Shown here: piece by piece, positions 44,415 to 55,935 of the stretch
Layout of the letters: each line of letters starts with the position of its first letter
Numbering within the stretch: position 1 is the first letter of the stretch
Origin: Incurvaria masculella
Taxonomy: Eukaryota > Arthropoda > Insecta > Lepidoptera > Incurvariidae
Length of the DNA: 64,000 bases
Direction: 5' to 3'
Assembly: GCA_946894095.1 (NCBI GenBank)
Contig: OX335651.1
Location: forward strand, 10,624,501 to 10,688,500
Notes under the pieces: model-generated
Told to the model about the DNA's origin: nothing
Seen by the model: only the letters and a program-made list of their open reading frames with translations
The model's database searches: none
Made by a program: the position numbers and the translations under genes

Positions 44415-45281
44415 GCGAACGCTACGGAGTGGAGAGCGAGGTGAACGTGCTTATGACGTGGTGAGCTAATAGCGAAGACACTCGAGTGGTGAAACGACAA
44501 CGCGTTGGAAGCAACGTAGCACCAAGTGTGCTTGCCTTTGCGTTTGGTAGCAGCAAAGGTACTTTATTATGGGATGTTTTGAAGAAATATAGAAATAATT
44601 AATTAAAGTGTGCAGGAAAGACAGAAGTGTACGTTATGAGGAAGCAACCGTTATGATAAAACTCTTTAATAATTATATGTTTAGATGTATTACGAAGACA
44701 AATGTGATCAATGTGAAAACAACCTTACGTGAAATATGTTTTTATGCGGATAACAAATCAAGAAATCTTTTATCCGTGCCACATAACATTTTCGTGTCCA
44801 AGTAAGATGCTAAATATAGTTATAATATTAAGTACTCAGTTTCCATGGTCTACTTGCTTATTTCAATGTATCTGTTTGTCTATCTATGAGAATCGTGCTA
44901 CCGTTGTGGTAAGCCTTTTGGCTTCTTAATGATGATTGTATGTATACGCGTAGTATAATTTGTACACCTAGGTGAGATTATACTAAGTGTCTTGTTTTAA
45001 GCACATATTTTTTCTGGATATGTAAATATATAAATTAATTACAGGTAAGTCTGTAATGTATCAAAGTTTACATTTTAGTATTAAATTAATATCGGGAACT
45101 GAAATTACAAAGAAATATAACCTTGAAACAATTTGAATGATTCAAAGAGTAGTCAAGATTTACTCAATAGTTTCATGTTGAACTACATATGTTTATATTT
45201 TCATCTATTAATTAAATATGTTTGCGAGTCTGAAAGGTCAAGTACGTAGCATCATTCACTGTGTCAAAAACTGTGTACACC
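44415..45281 (+). other. Presumed 3' untranslated and flanking region of the SMPDL3-like gene
   Basis: No further exon is seen. An ATTAAA near 44602 and an AATAAA near 46553 are candidate polyadenylation signals; which is used cannot be decided here. Confidence 0.4.
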
Positions 45282-46125
45282 AGTAAACAAGTTAGACAAT
45301 TCTACTACTTATGGGAAACGACATAATGGTGTTGCGTACTACGCACGCAAAAAAAAGAAAGTTGACCAGTAAAAAAGTAAGACAACCCTACTACTTCTGG
45401 GAAACCACATAATGTTGTTGAGTCACTGCGTACGAAAAACAAATGTAGAAAATTCACCAGTAAAAAAGTAAGACAACCCTACTACTTCTGGGATACATAT
45501 GTTGTTGCTCACTACGTACGAAAAAAAAATTAAGAAATTAAGACAATTCTACTACTTCTCGAAAACGACATGATATTGTTATTCATGACGTACGCAAAAA
45601 ACCATTGAGAAAGTTGACCAGTCAAAAATAAGATTATCCTACTACTTCTGGGAAAAGACCAAACGTTGTTGCACACTACGTATGCAAATTAACTTTAGAA
45701 AGTTGACCAGTAAAAAAGTAAAACAATCCTTCTACTTCTGGGCAATGACACGACGTTATTGCTCACTACGTACAAAACTAAAATTTTGAAAGTTTACTAG
45801 TAAAAAAGTCAGACGATTCCACTACTTCTGGGAAATACATAGTGTTGTTGCTCATTTCGTACGCAAAAAACTTTTAATAAGTTGACCAGTAAAAAAGTAA
45901 GAACATCCTACTACTACTACTGGGATACGACATGATGTTGTTGCTCACTACGTACGCAAAAACATTTACATAGTTGACCAGTAAAATAGTTAGACAATCC
46001 TACTACTTCTGGAATCATTATGTTGTTAACTACGTACTAAAGCCATACAAAATGTCGATCCGTAAAAAATTAAGAAAAACTCTGGGAAACAGTATAATTT
46101 TATAGCTAACTACGTACGGATGTTT
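45282..46125 (+). repeat. Degenerate minisatellite, about 10 units of 85-90 bp
   Basis: The repeated words are TTGACCAGTAAAAAAGTAAG, ACAATCCTACTACTTCTGGG, AAACGACATAATGTTGTTGC and TCACTACGTACGCAAAAAA. Copies start near 45282, 45368, 45453, 45618, 45708, 45796, 45887 and 45972, with shorter or decayed ones near 45535 and 46053. The array starts about 870 bases after the stop codon and could be in a long 3' UTR. Confidence 0.85.
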
Positions 46126-49100
46126 ACTATGAAACCTGGAAAGTGGAGAGAAATGTGACATCTCATGTTGAGGTTAAAAATATAGTTAAAGGGCCTAAGG
46201 AAATATTTATTTTTCCAGTGTTCACATTTGATAGTTAACGTCCATACGTGATTCTTCATACTAATCTACTTTAAAGTAAGCAATAGATTTCGATTGGGAT
46301 TTTAGAAAAATCATTCTTTATAAACTAACTTCATCTTGCGCAACAGCAGCCCTGGAGCGTTCACTGTTTGCACATCGGGGAATTGCTGACATCTTGGAAG
46401 AATTAGGCCATTAATTAGTTAGGAGGGGAATGATAAAGCTAAAGAGTGATTCGTTGCGAAATTAAATGAAACGAGGTGGCTTAGCAGAGTTCACGTTAAA
46501 CTGATTGTATAAATAAGCAAGTTATTGTGTGCGTAGGAATTTTAGTTTGTGAATAAAATGTGATCTGATTCGAGACCAATATAAATTATCAACTGTTCGA
46601 ATGCGACTTTACTTGGTTGTTGAAATGTTTGGCCCAAACCGAGAGAAATATTTTTTAGGAAAACATTTAATTTTTTAACGATATCTTGCTTGTCTCTTTA
46701 TGTATTTAATATTAAAGATTCTCATAACCACATATTATAATTATTTTAATGTTGGTTATGTGTGGAAATGTGCTTAAAACATTGCTGTCGATAAAGTACC
46801 ACGTACTAAAGTATTCGATAGTAAAACAATGTCATTGCAGTCTCATAAAAATACAATAAAGCCCAAAAAATATACTAGCTAGTTTAATATATTTTGAAAT
46901 TAGTGGCAGTTTTAGAGCATCATACCTGTGAAACTGTCTGGTATAACTAGGCCTATTTTTTTTGTTGTGTGTTAAATTGCAGAAGTATAGTCTTAGGTAG
47001 GTACATAGATAGTTATTTCTCAGTGTTGACATACATCTACTCAACTTCTCTTGAATATTCTTAATGTATTAAATTATATAGCATTTAGCTAGTAGTCAGT
47101 AATACTGGCAGGTGAGGACGATAGTCATCAGGTGTTCTTAAGGTGGCAGCTTTGCTATCATGCAAACCAATATTGTTTTTAGTATATGTAACCACTTTAT
47201 ATTTGTATTGATTTAAACATTTTGTAACTTGTTATCGGAGCCATCTATGCATTATTTAAAAAAAGCATCCCTCACATACAAACATTGTTTTTGTTTTATT
47301 AAAGATTTAATATTGAATGTTGTGTTTTACTTCCATTACACATCTTGAAACTCTTTCGGAAACGACATGTGGTTTTGATAAACGAATCCAAACACAGCAA
47401 TGTGAAAGAACAAAAAGCGCTGTTAACTCGAATTATGTCTTATTTACTCGAGCCGTTTCCGCATTGAATCCCTAGGGGTATTTTTGATTAATTTTGTTTT
47501 ATCAACGAGATACCGATTATCCTCCAAAACATCTGCCCGGCTCGCGGTCCGGTGACTAGCCTAGCTAGTACCAAGCTGTCATATGCGAAGCGAGCAATAT
47601 CGCCAAGATTGAGCACGGTCGATACCCAATATCAATTCCCTATATACGGGCGATAACTGTTTACATGCTCTAAATGTTTTACGAGGTTTTGCAAATTTTG
47701 TGTTCTAAAATATACTGTGGAGAGATGATTTTATGTCTTAAATTTACCTTTTGGATTGGAAAATATTGACTAATATACATTGGAAAATGTTCTTCTTTTT
47801 ACTGTCATTTTAGAACATTTTATTACTGCAAATACAGATATTTACATAAAAAAACATACGGACATGAAATCAAGCTTTCTCACGTGATTACGATTTTTTT
47901 CGTTTCGCTAATATAATTCGAAGTTGACGAACCAAATTGTACCTTGGCCAAGCCGTATTTTAGCCCCACTACCTTCACGACCGTCTTAATATGCAACAGA
48001 AATACAGGCCAAGTGCGAGTCGGACTCGCACACGAAGGTTTGCGTACCATCGTTCAAGATTTTTAAATATATCCCGTTTTTAGATCCCTATCAGATCGAG
48101 CCGTAAAGCAAAATAAAGCTTTGATGGACGCAAAATATCTCACTGAAGCAGTGTTTGTACAATAATTGAAGCCTTAATTAAATAATACTAATGACCCAGC
48201 ACATTTGGATTTATCGAATTTGAATTGGACCTACACTATTTTATTAATAACATCAATCATCGAAAATGTAGCAATCAAACAGAATAATGACTTCCTCATT
48301 AACTTAACAAACGTTTATTTTAATTTTAAAAATGTTTTAGGTCAATCGTAACATGAAAAATGTGTAGGGCGATTATAGTCAGTTCTTAATTACTTACTAC
48401 TATGTCATAATTATAAAAAAATCGTTTACTGCAGTTTTATTCGAGCATTAATACTGACGTTTTCAATGTAAAACCATCAGAAATCTGAACCATTGGCATA
48501 TATATTACTACGTAAGGACAGGCCCTTCTAGGCAACAAAAATTGAGCAAAAAAAGTGTGTAACCATTGTCGCCAGAAAACCGCTCGTCGTCATCATACGC
48601 CTGTCCGTCGCCTCTTGCTTATGATGCGCCTCAAAAATGCCCAAATGGGTGGTAAAACCGTGCAAGAATTACTTAAAAAACGCAAAGAAAGACAGAAGAT
48701 CGGAATACCGCAACAGGCGACAGAATTGTATCAAAGGGCATATTATTACCTTTTACATATCACTGATCTGAACATTCACATATGACAAGATTCAAAATGT
48801 ATCAAAACTATTCTCGTTAGTTCTTTAACGTAATTGTGTGCATTTTTTTAATTTTATATTTTTCATTTACATACCCAACATGATATAGACGCGCACAAAA
48901 CATTTCGGTAATATTTTTTATTTAATTAATATCCGTTCAAGGCGCAGAGTGCATTCAGCCCCTACAGTTAAAATTGATTCTCTGTCGCACTGATAAAGAA
49001 ACTGGTGAACAGATAACGAAGCAACAATCACAGTGTTTCTGATTTTGCATCGTAAAAAAAATTGTATTTCGAAACAAGTGCGTTGTTTTTTTCCGAATTT

Positions 49101-50584
49101 GTTATGCATTTCAGTTTTCAGAGTATAGGCTTACCTTCATGCAAAGTATATTTCCCGACAGTAAGATTTGAGAGGTATTTGTGAAAGTAAATTAGTTTGC
49201 TGAAAATGGCTTTGTTGAAAATTAGGTTAAATGGTCACGAACAGGTTTTATTTAATCACATTGTAAACTTTAACGATTCTGGTGGTTTATTAACACATTC
49301 TTTTTCCATCGGACCACAACAAAATTCGTAGAAAACTAATCAATTCTTAATGAAAAGGTAAATTACCTATTTTTAGTTCATTCAACGTAATGAAAAATCA
49401 TTACGATATCAGAAAATAAAGAAATATGAGTGAAAATACATTTCTGTACATATTTTTCGTCCTTCTCGTCTAATAATATTTTTTACTTGAAAATAAAAAA
49501 AACCGCTTTCACTGCAAAAACATTTTCTACTGGAAACGCATCCATGCATGGTGCACGAGTTCCCGGTGCACTCAGCCTATTCTGTGTCAGTGACTCGTGC
49601 CAGCTCTCAGAGCCCTACATAAAACGGTTGGATCCCCGAGCGAAATAACCGGAACATTAAATTCGGTTAACTAAGTATAGCTCTGAAGCTTCTCGGCTAG
49701 AGGTTATGTAATTTTCAAGAACAACTCAGATTTGGATGAAAATTGGCAGATTTTTGGCAGAAATTTTAGTTCAGTGCTGTGTGTGTTGCGGCACTTAAAG
49801 TCATCACAAGTACACTGAAAAAAAATGTGTGTTTACTGTTTAGCAGAGTTAAAATTCAGTCATTGATGGTAAAGTATTTCTTATTAGTATTAATGTATTA
49901 CGGTAAATATCAAAATATCTTAACAGCCAATATTAAACAGTTTTTTAACAAATTGAACAGTACCGCTTGATCAAAATAACAAGTGTGATAGATCAGAGAT
50001 TTTGAAACAGTTATCTTAACTGATTGAACATTACGGCTAAATGCAAATTAGGCATGCATCTGTCCAGTTTCAAGAGGTAAAGTAATTTTAACAGATTGGA
50101 CAGTACCTTTTCACTGACACAATACCAAAGCAATAAACAGTTTTCACTCAGTTAGGGAAACATTAACAGAAAACAGTTATAGCACACAGTAAAAAAAACA
50201 ATTAAAATATACAGTAACATTTAATGTGTAAGGCTAAGCCCCGATTGCACGAAGAGACGGCCGAGTTAATCAATGTTCAAACACGTCACTTTAAGTGATC
50301 CGCATAGAATTCCTTCCATACTGTTCACACAAAGTGACCTGTTTGATCATACTTTGACGTTGATTTAGATTTTTTGTCCTTTCGTGCACTCGGCTCTTAC
50401 TGTTTTCACTCAGTTGGAATAACCGATTACTTAGTTTGCTTTATTGGCGTTATTATTATTGAATTTCTAGTTAGATTCACTGATTTTTTTTAGTGTAAAA
50501 TAGATATATTCCTGCGCAGGTTAGGACCGGCTAGAAGGTTCGTCGCGCGTAACTTACTAAGTTACCCTTTGTTACTTACTAAGT
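46126..50584. other. Intergenic sequence, no gene recognised
   Basis: AT-rich sequence. 48005-48070 carries a reversed end of the GGTTCCGTACC repeat (GGCCAAGTGCGAGTCGGACT). The open frames at 48555-48785 and 49430-49648 (+) have no recognised motif and no splice context that I trust. Confidence 0.4.
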
Positions 50585-50770
50585 AATAGATCCCACTCGG
50601 GTTGGTGAACATGAAATGAACGATGTTCAAAACGGACATGAAATTGTCCGCGTTTTCGATCCAGTAAGGAAGGTTCTGGCATGGAACCAAGTTCCCAAGT
50701 GGTCTGCTGAGCTCATGAAAGCAGGTGTGATATTAGTAATTCATGTCCAGATACATAAAAAATAGTTTAA
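50585..50770 (+). repeat. SINE 3' fragment
   Basis: CACTCGGGTTGGTGAACATG, AATTGTCCGCGTTTTCGATC, AAGGTTCTGGCATGG and ATTAGTAATTCATGTCCAGA follow the 3' half of the SINE family seen at 55700-55935, ending in the A-rich tail ATACATAAAAAATA. Confidence 0.6.
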
Positions 50771-51371
50771 CACCGATGTATCTAAAACGGGGAACAATTA
50801 ATTATTGCAATCAACGACAAGGAAAATGCTTGCGAAGCGCGCCGATTGGTTTGCGATTGCTTAGCGATGTGGAGGCAATAATCTCTGACTAATCAACTCA
50901 TCGATATATAATCAACTCGTATCGCCTCGATATCGTTAACTTATTATCGCATGGAAAGCGCTTTCCCTTTTCATCCATTAAAACAAATAGGGTAATAGCA
51001 AACAGAACTTCTAATTATACTGCTTCTCACGTTGTTTCCCCTGTTCAACCACACTTAATGGCGCGATAAGAGCCGATTTCATTCAGTTTGAGAAGGACGT
51101 AAGTAAAACAACATTTATTTATAATTTAATTAACTACAACCAATTAAATAAGTAGATTGATGATGTGATAAAACTGCAAGTCTCTGGCGCTTTTTGTTCT
51201 CAAATTAGACAAATATTCATAAATGTTCATAGTTAAAGTTTAAAAACAGAGTGGGGATCGGATATTTACTGTCATAAATTTGAAATATAGCTAGAGCAGC
51301 AATGCATCTTTCAACGTTTTGAAATCACAAAATAAGTAGTAGTTAATTTTAAAAATAATAAAAAATGGTTT

Positions 51372-51596
51372 TGTGCGATTGACTGCCTACGGGAAGCTAG
51401 GTGAGGTTACTCAATGACGTAGGCAGGTTTCCGCAGCAACACTGTATAATTTCGTAGATGTACAAGTGCGTTCTCGTTAGTGGTTACCAGTGAGTAGGTC
51501 GAAATGGACTGAGGTGGCAAGGCGGCCGCGCGTCTTTTGTAACCGCGTTCAGCGAGCTTGTGTGTGTGTGCATCGCCCGCCTGTGTGACCGCAATA
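51372..51596 (-). repeat. 225-bp LTR, 3' copy of the small LTR element
   Basis: TGTGCGATTGACTGCC to GTGACCGCAATA on the + strand. On the - strand it starts TATTGCGGTCAC and ends AATCGCACA, so the start is not the canonical TG. Confidence 0.85.
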
Positions 51597-52405
51597 CATC
51601 TCCACCCCTAAAAAATCCTCCCTTACGTTGGTCTGTACGGGAGTTACATAGTTTCACAAATTATTTTCAATTTACATTTACATACGAACTGTGTCAATCA
51701 CTTACGAAATAATGCAATGGTTGCAACCAACATGATGTCCACATACATGGCCAGTCTTGCAGTAGGCTGCAATTCTGCATTTCTGCGACCTGTGTCTGAC
51801 GTACATTTTTCTGCATTGGCAGCATGACATGCACAATTGCGGCTTGCAGTGGGTCTGACTTACATTACGAAATTTTGCATCACGCCACTATCAAAGTATA
51901 CCCAACACATTATTAACATAGATTGTTTCAACTATTTCAATATATTATAATACAAAATTAACGAACATTCCTACAGTTTCTAAATCTTCAAGTAATCCTT
52001 TAATTGTATGTTCAGTCGGACACATTATGACAATTTTAGATTTTGAACAATAACGTGTCGACTATTATACCTCGATTCTATTTAATGTTACATATTACCT
52101 AAGTCCCGTTTCCGTTTTATCCTTTCGGCTGTAGCTATTCCCTGGTACCATAGTTACAGTAGCGATCAGCAATCAATTGACCTACCTACGTACGGACAGG
52201 AAATAAAATGTATAATTCACATTATCTACGTATTGACTTACGATAGTTGGACATGGACGTATATAGGGTTTTATGTGAGGACTTTTGACGATTTCAAGTA
52301 TATGTCCTCTTTCTAAACAATAATAATACAAAAAATACCACCTTATCATACAATTAGTTAACCTATAATGCAAAAATTAAGACGGGGCCCGAGCAAGTAC
52401 ATAGA

Positions 52406-53085
52406 AATAAGGTCAGCGTCCTCGGTGTCCACAGCCGGAATTCGCAGCGTTAGCAGGCCACACAGCCGCGCGTCGTTCTCAAATCGTCCGATGTGTTGAT
52501 TTCGTCACCACTGGTGCAGGGTTCCGTGGTTGACCTGCGACCAGCGTTGAACGAAACGGAGCCCAATCGCGTCTGCCGCTGGGGCGTGCTGCCAGGTTGC
52601 CGATGAGCACTGTAGCTGTTCTACGAAGGTTGCTCCATCGGTGCGTTCTGTGGCTCTCAAAGCTCGAAGAACCTCCCTGGGAGACGGATTATCCTTCCGT
52701 GCACATTGACTGCGTCGCGCTAATTCTGGTACCTTTGTATAATCAGCTACATTACAATAAGGTCAGCGTCCTCTGTGTCCACATCCAGAATTCGCAGCGT
52801 TAGCGGGCTACACGGCCGCGCGTCATTCTCGAATCGTCCGATGTGTTGATTTTCGTCACCACTGGTGCAGGGTTCCGTGGTTGACCTGCGACCAGCGATG
52901 AACGAAAACGGAGCTCAATCACGTCTGCCGCTGGGGCGTGCTGCCAGGTTGCCGATGAGCACTGTAGCCGTTCTACGAAGGTTGCTCCATCGGTGCGTTC
53001 TGTGGCTCTCGAAGCTCGAAGAACCTCCCTGGGAGACGGATTGTCCTTCCGTGCACATTAACTGCGTCACGCTAATTATGGTAAC
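52406..53085 (-). repeat. Direct duplication of about 330 bp inside the small LTR element
   Basis: AATAAGGTCAGCGTCCTC starts at 52406 and again at 52756, and both copies run through GCGTGCTGCCAGGTTGCCGA and CTCCCTGGGAGACGGATT to GCGCTAATT or CGCTAATT. They differ at scattered bases. Open frames occur on both strands but differ between the copies and match no family I know. Confidence 0.85.
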
Positions 53086-53661
53086 TTCGCGCCGTGCAGC
53101 ACAAAAAACAGGTATCGGCCAACTTGACAGCCATCTCGCTGGTGAGGCCAATAGGGAAAAGCTAGGTGCCGGCCTAAGCGGCATAGTCAACCTTAAAGTA
53201 AAGCTCCTTTATGTCGTTTAGCTGGGCGATATCGTCGGCCTGGCGGTCTTGTCCTTGTTCGTTATTGCTTTCGCTGAATTACCCACCTTCTTCTCGTGCT
53301 CTACGTTGCTCTTGACGAAGTGAAGCAAGGCGTGGCGATGTGTTGCTCGGCGCGCGATGTGTGTGGCGCCGCCGCCGCCACGGGGGCGCGCTGCCACATT
53401 GCGGAAACCAACACTATGATCCCTGCGGCCGTGTTGCGAGCCGGGGAGTATCCTGGAGATGTTCGGAGAAGCGTGGCAACATGTTTGCGCTCCGTTGCCG
53501 CCCTGATGAACTCGTAGCGTGCAGTCGGCGCGGGGTGGGCGAGCCCAAACGCCCACCCCCGTAGATCACTTCTTTCTTCACATCACTCCTTTTGAGTCCG
53601 CACTATACGTAGTTTCATCACGTCGAGGGGTTGCACGTTCAGATCACGTCGGGGTCACCAA

Positions 53662-53886
53662 TGTGCGATTGACTGCCTACGGGAAGCTAGGTGAGGTTAC
53701 TCAATGACGTAGGCAGGTTTCCGCAGCAACACTGTATAATTTCGTAGATGTACAAGTGCGTTCTCGTTAGTGGTTACCAGTGAGTAGGTCGAAATGGACT
53801 GAGGTGGCAAGGCGGCCGCGCGTCTTTTGTAACCGCGTTCAGCGAGCTTGTGTGTGTGTGCATCGCTCGCCTGTGTGACCGCAATA
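53662..53886 (-). repeat. 225-bp LTR, 5' copy of the small LTR element
   Basis: Same as 51372-51596 apart from one base by eye (CATCGCTCGCC instead of CATCGCCCGCC). The primer-binding site lies to its left, on the - strand. Confidence 0.85.
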
Positions 53887-53904
53887 GTTTCACTAAAATA
53901 GGAA

Positions 53905-54150
53905 AACGGTAATGTCCTATATTGTTATTTACAGTTGGAAGTCTGACAGAAGTTATTTTAGCTACTTCCTCTATTAATATTATACTTCATTATACTTATT
54001 ATGGTGTAGCTCATTTTCATTATGTTCTTTCTATAGGAGCTCGTTTTGCAAACATAGCAGCAACACAGCAGGTTTTATTTGTTGATATATTGATCGATAT
54101 TGCAGTGACTTTTTTTTTCCCTTTTTATTTTATTTTATTTTCAAAGTAAA
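53905..54150 (+). pseudogene. Nuclear copy of mitochondrial cox1 (NUMT)
   Basis: Translation gives [40 protein letters not shown] and later TFFFPFYF. Cox1 of insects has [36 protein letters not shown] in helix X and later VNxTFFPQHF. About 40 codons align well, then the similarity becomes patchy. The codon use is strongly AT-biased like mitochondrial DNA. A GTTT target duplication of the small LTR element lies about 15 bases upstream. The NUMT is not functional. Confidence 0.85.
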
Positions 54151-54900
54151 TTCATTCACGTCCTTTTAGAACATTTTTTTATTTCGACGATTATGCAAGT
54201 GTTTTGGACAAAATCATGTTTAGGTATTTATTCCCCTTAAGCGTTACATTTGAACACTACTTCAGATGATAGGTATTAGTTTTTAATAATATAACAAAGT
54301 ATAATAACTTATGTTAAAATACGTCCCGTATAAAATCTGATAAACTTATCCAATCGGTACCAAAACATCAACGAAAGAGAAACTAAATCATTTTGATTGT
54401 GCATTCAACTCAAAAATATTCGTATATCTACGAATCTACATGCTGTATTCTATATCCACAAAAGTACACTAAAGAAAGATAATTTGTCTGATAACATATC
54501 TATTGGTTATGGAAGTACTGGGCTTTTCTGGTCCACGAATGCATTCAAGAGCCGGGCTGTGGAAAGGCTGGAGGTGAGTCAGTCCTTAAGCACACATGGA
54601 TAAATATAGAAAATAAATTGAAAGTGAATGAATGAAAATAAATTATCGTAATTTTAGGACTAAGGTGTTATAAAATACATTGGTTGAAAACAACACGACA
54701 ACCAAAATATGCTATTACATATTTCATTTAGCTAAAAGCTTCATTACAATAATTATTTAAGCAACGAATACCTCACGCAATGTTGGTTAATTAAATAATG
54801 AACTTATTTTTTTTTATTTTTTATTTATTGACTAAACGGCTTGAATTTTCTTGGATATCGATGGCTAATACGAAACCTGCTGTCGTCATATTTGTACAAC
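54151..54900. other. Intergenic sequence, nothing recognised
   Basis: AT-rich DNA; the short open frame at 54397-54603 has no known motif. Confidence 0.4.
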
Positions 54901-54904
54901 ACAA

Positions 54905-55180
54905 TAAATGAAAACTAGGTGCCATGTCAGAACCTTCCAGCATGGCTGTATTGAACAGAATGGATAAAACGGTCAATTTGTCATTGCCGTTTTACCATAT
55001 TTTTATCCAATAAAAGGCCTTTCCCCTACTAGGTGTGAGCGGGGGAAGGGCACTTACAGTCCCATAGAACAGCTCGCATTCGTGGGGCCGGGATTGGACC
55101 CCATGACTTCTAGCAAGTCCTACGACTCCTCATGAGCTACGAGCCACTTGACCTCTAGGATCGAACACCGAGCCTTCGCG
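54905..55180 (-). repeat. tRNA-derived SINE, diverged copy
   Basis: On the - strand a B-box-like GGGGTCCAATCCCG follows a head with TAGCTCATGAGGAGTCG. The body has CCTACTAGTAGGGG-like words, CAATGACAAATTGACCG and GGTTCTGACATGGCACC. It belongs to the family at 7430-7710. Confidence 0.6.
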
Positions 55181-55591
55181 CCACTACGATACCGCTGACA
55201 TACATATACACAGTGAATTTTAAATCTAATAATGCAGGTTTAGTTTTTATCAAATTCGGCCTCAAGACTCCGTTCAGAGTTTTGTATTATTTCTTATAGT
55301 TTCGGATTGGTCCTGGAGGCACATTTCACGTGTACACGGTATCAATATTGTACGGAATGTTTTGAAAATTTACGGTTTTCAAAACATTATGTACAGCGAT
55401 GGTGGTAATATAAGAACAATAATGTATGGTTATGATTACAATAATAAAAGTTAGTACATAGTATAATGAATTCAATTAAATCGTAAGAAAGAAAATATTT
55501 GACACGTATGGCGCAAGCCAATATCAGTCTTGATACTGCCAGCCTAGGCCCCTCTGCACTACTCCGCGATTAGTCGGCGTCTGAGGGGTTA

Positions 55592-55691
55592 CCATGGTAA
55601 ATTAACTCGCCAGATGGTTTTGTACCATAACTGGTAAATTACAGTTCACTTGGCCAAATAACACACTCACCCGGCGAGTTTATTTGGCATG
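55592..55691. repeat. Short MITE with palindromic ends
   Basis: CCATGGTAAATTAACTCGCC at the left and GGCGAGTTTATTTGGCATGG at the right are imperfect inverted repeats. It is related to 25517-25724. Confidence 0.6.
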
Positions 55692-55699
55692 GATTTTCC

Positions 55700-55935
55700 C
55701 CAGAATTCGTGGTAGGTTTAAGCCCGCCCGGGTTGGTACCATCGCATTGGATGAAAAGATGGTCGATCGGCAATGAAAAATTGTACGCGTTTTCAATCCA
55801 GTTCAATGTAATCGTGCTCATTAAGGGAAAGTCCTGGCATGCCACCTAATTCCTTCGGGAATGTGGTATATTGGGCTAATATCATAACGGTAGTTGTGTG
55901 GTATTAGCCATCCATGTCAGATAGCCTAAAAAAAC
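55700..55935 (+). repeat. SINE body and tail, third copy
   Basis: CCCGCCCGGGTTGGTACCAT, CGCATTGGATGAAAAGATGG, CAATGAAAAATTGTACGCG and AGTCCTGGCATGCC are followed by the tail GGTATTAGCCATCCATGTCA and an A-run. The tRNA-like head is missing. The tail also occurs alone near 7222. Confidence 0.65.

Larger units (their letters stand above)
51372..53886 (-). mobile_element. Small non-autonomous LTR retrotransposon
   Basis: 225-bp direct repeats at 51372-51596 and 53662-53886 that differ by eye at one base, with GTTT on both sides (51368-51371 and 53887-53890). On the - strand TTGGTGACCCCGACGTGATC follows the right LTR, a typical primer-binding site, and GGGGTGGAGATG precedes the left one, a good polypurine tract. 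The element therefore reads on the - strand. The interior is about 2 kb with no recognisable gag or pol, so it must depend on another element. Confidence 0.85.

Noticed and set aside
45282..46125. CRISPR-like regularly spaced repeat
   Set aside because: Whole units diverge together; there are no constant repeats with unique spacers and no cas genes.
53922..54149. Expressed 75-codon protein
   Set aside because: The sequence matches a part of mitochondrial cox1, so the frame is inherited from the mitochondrial gene.
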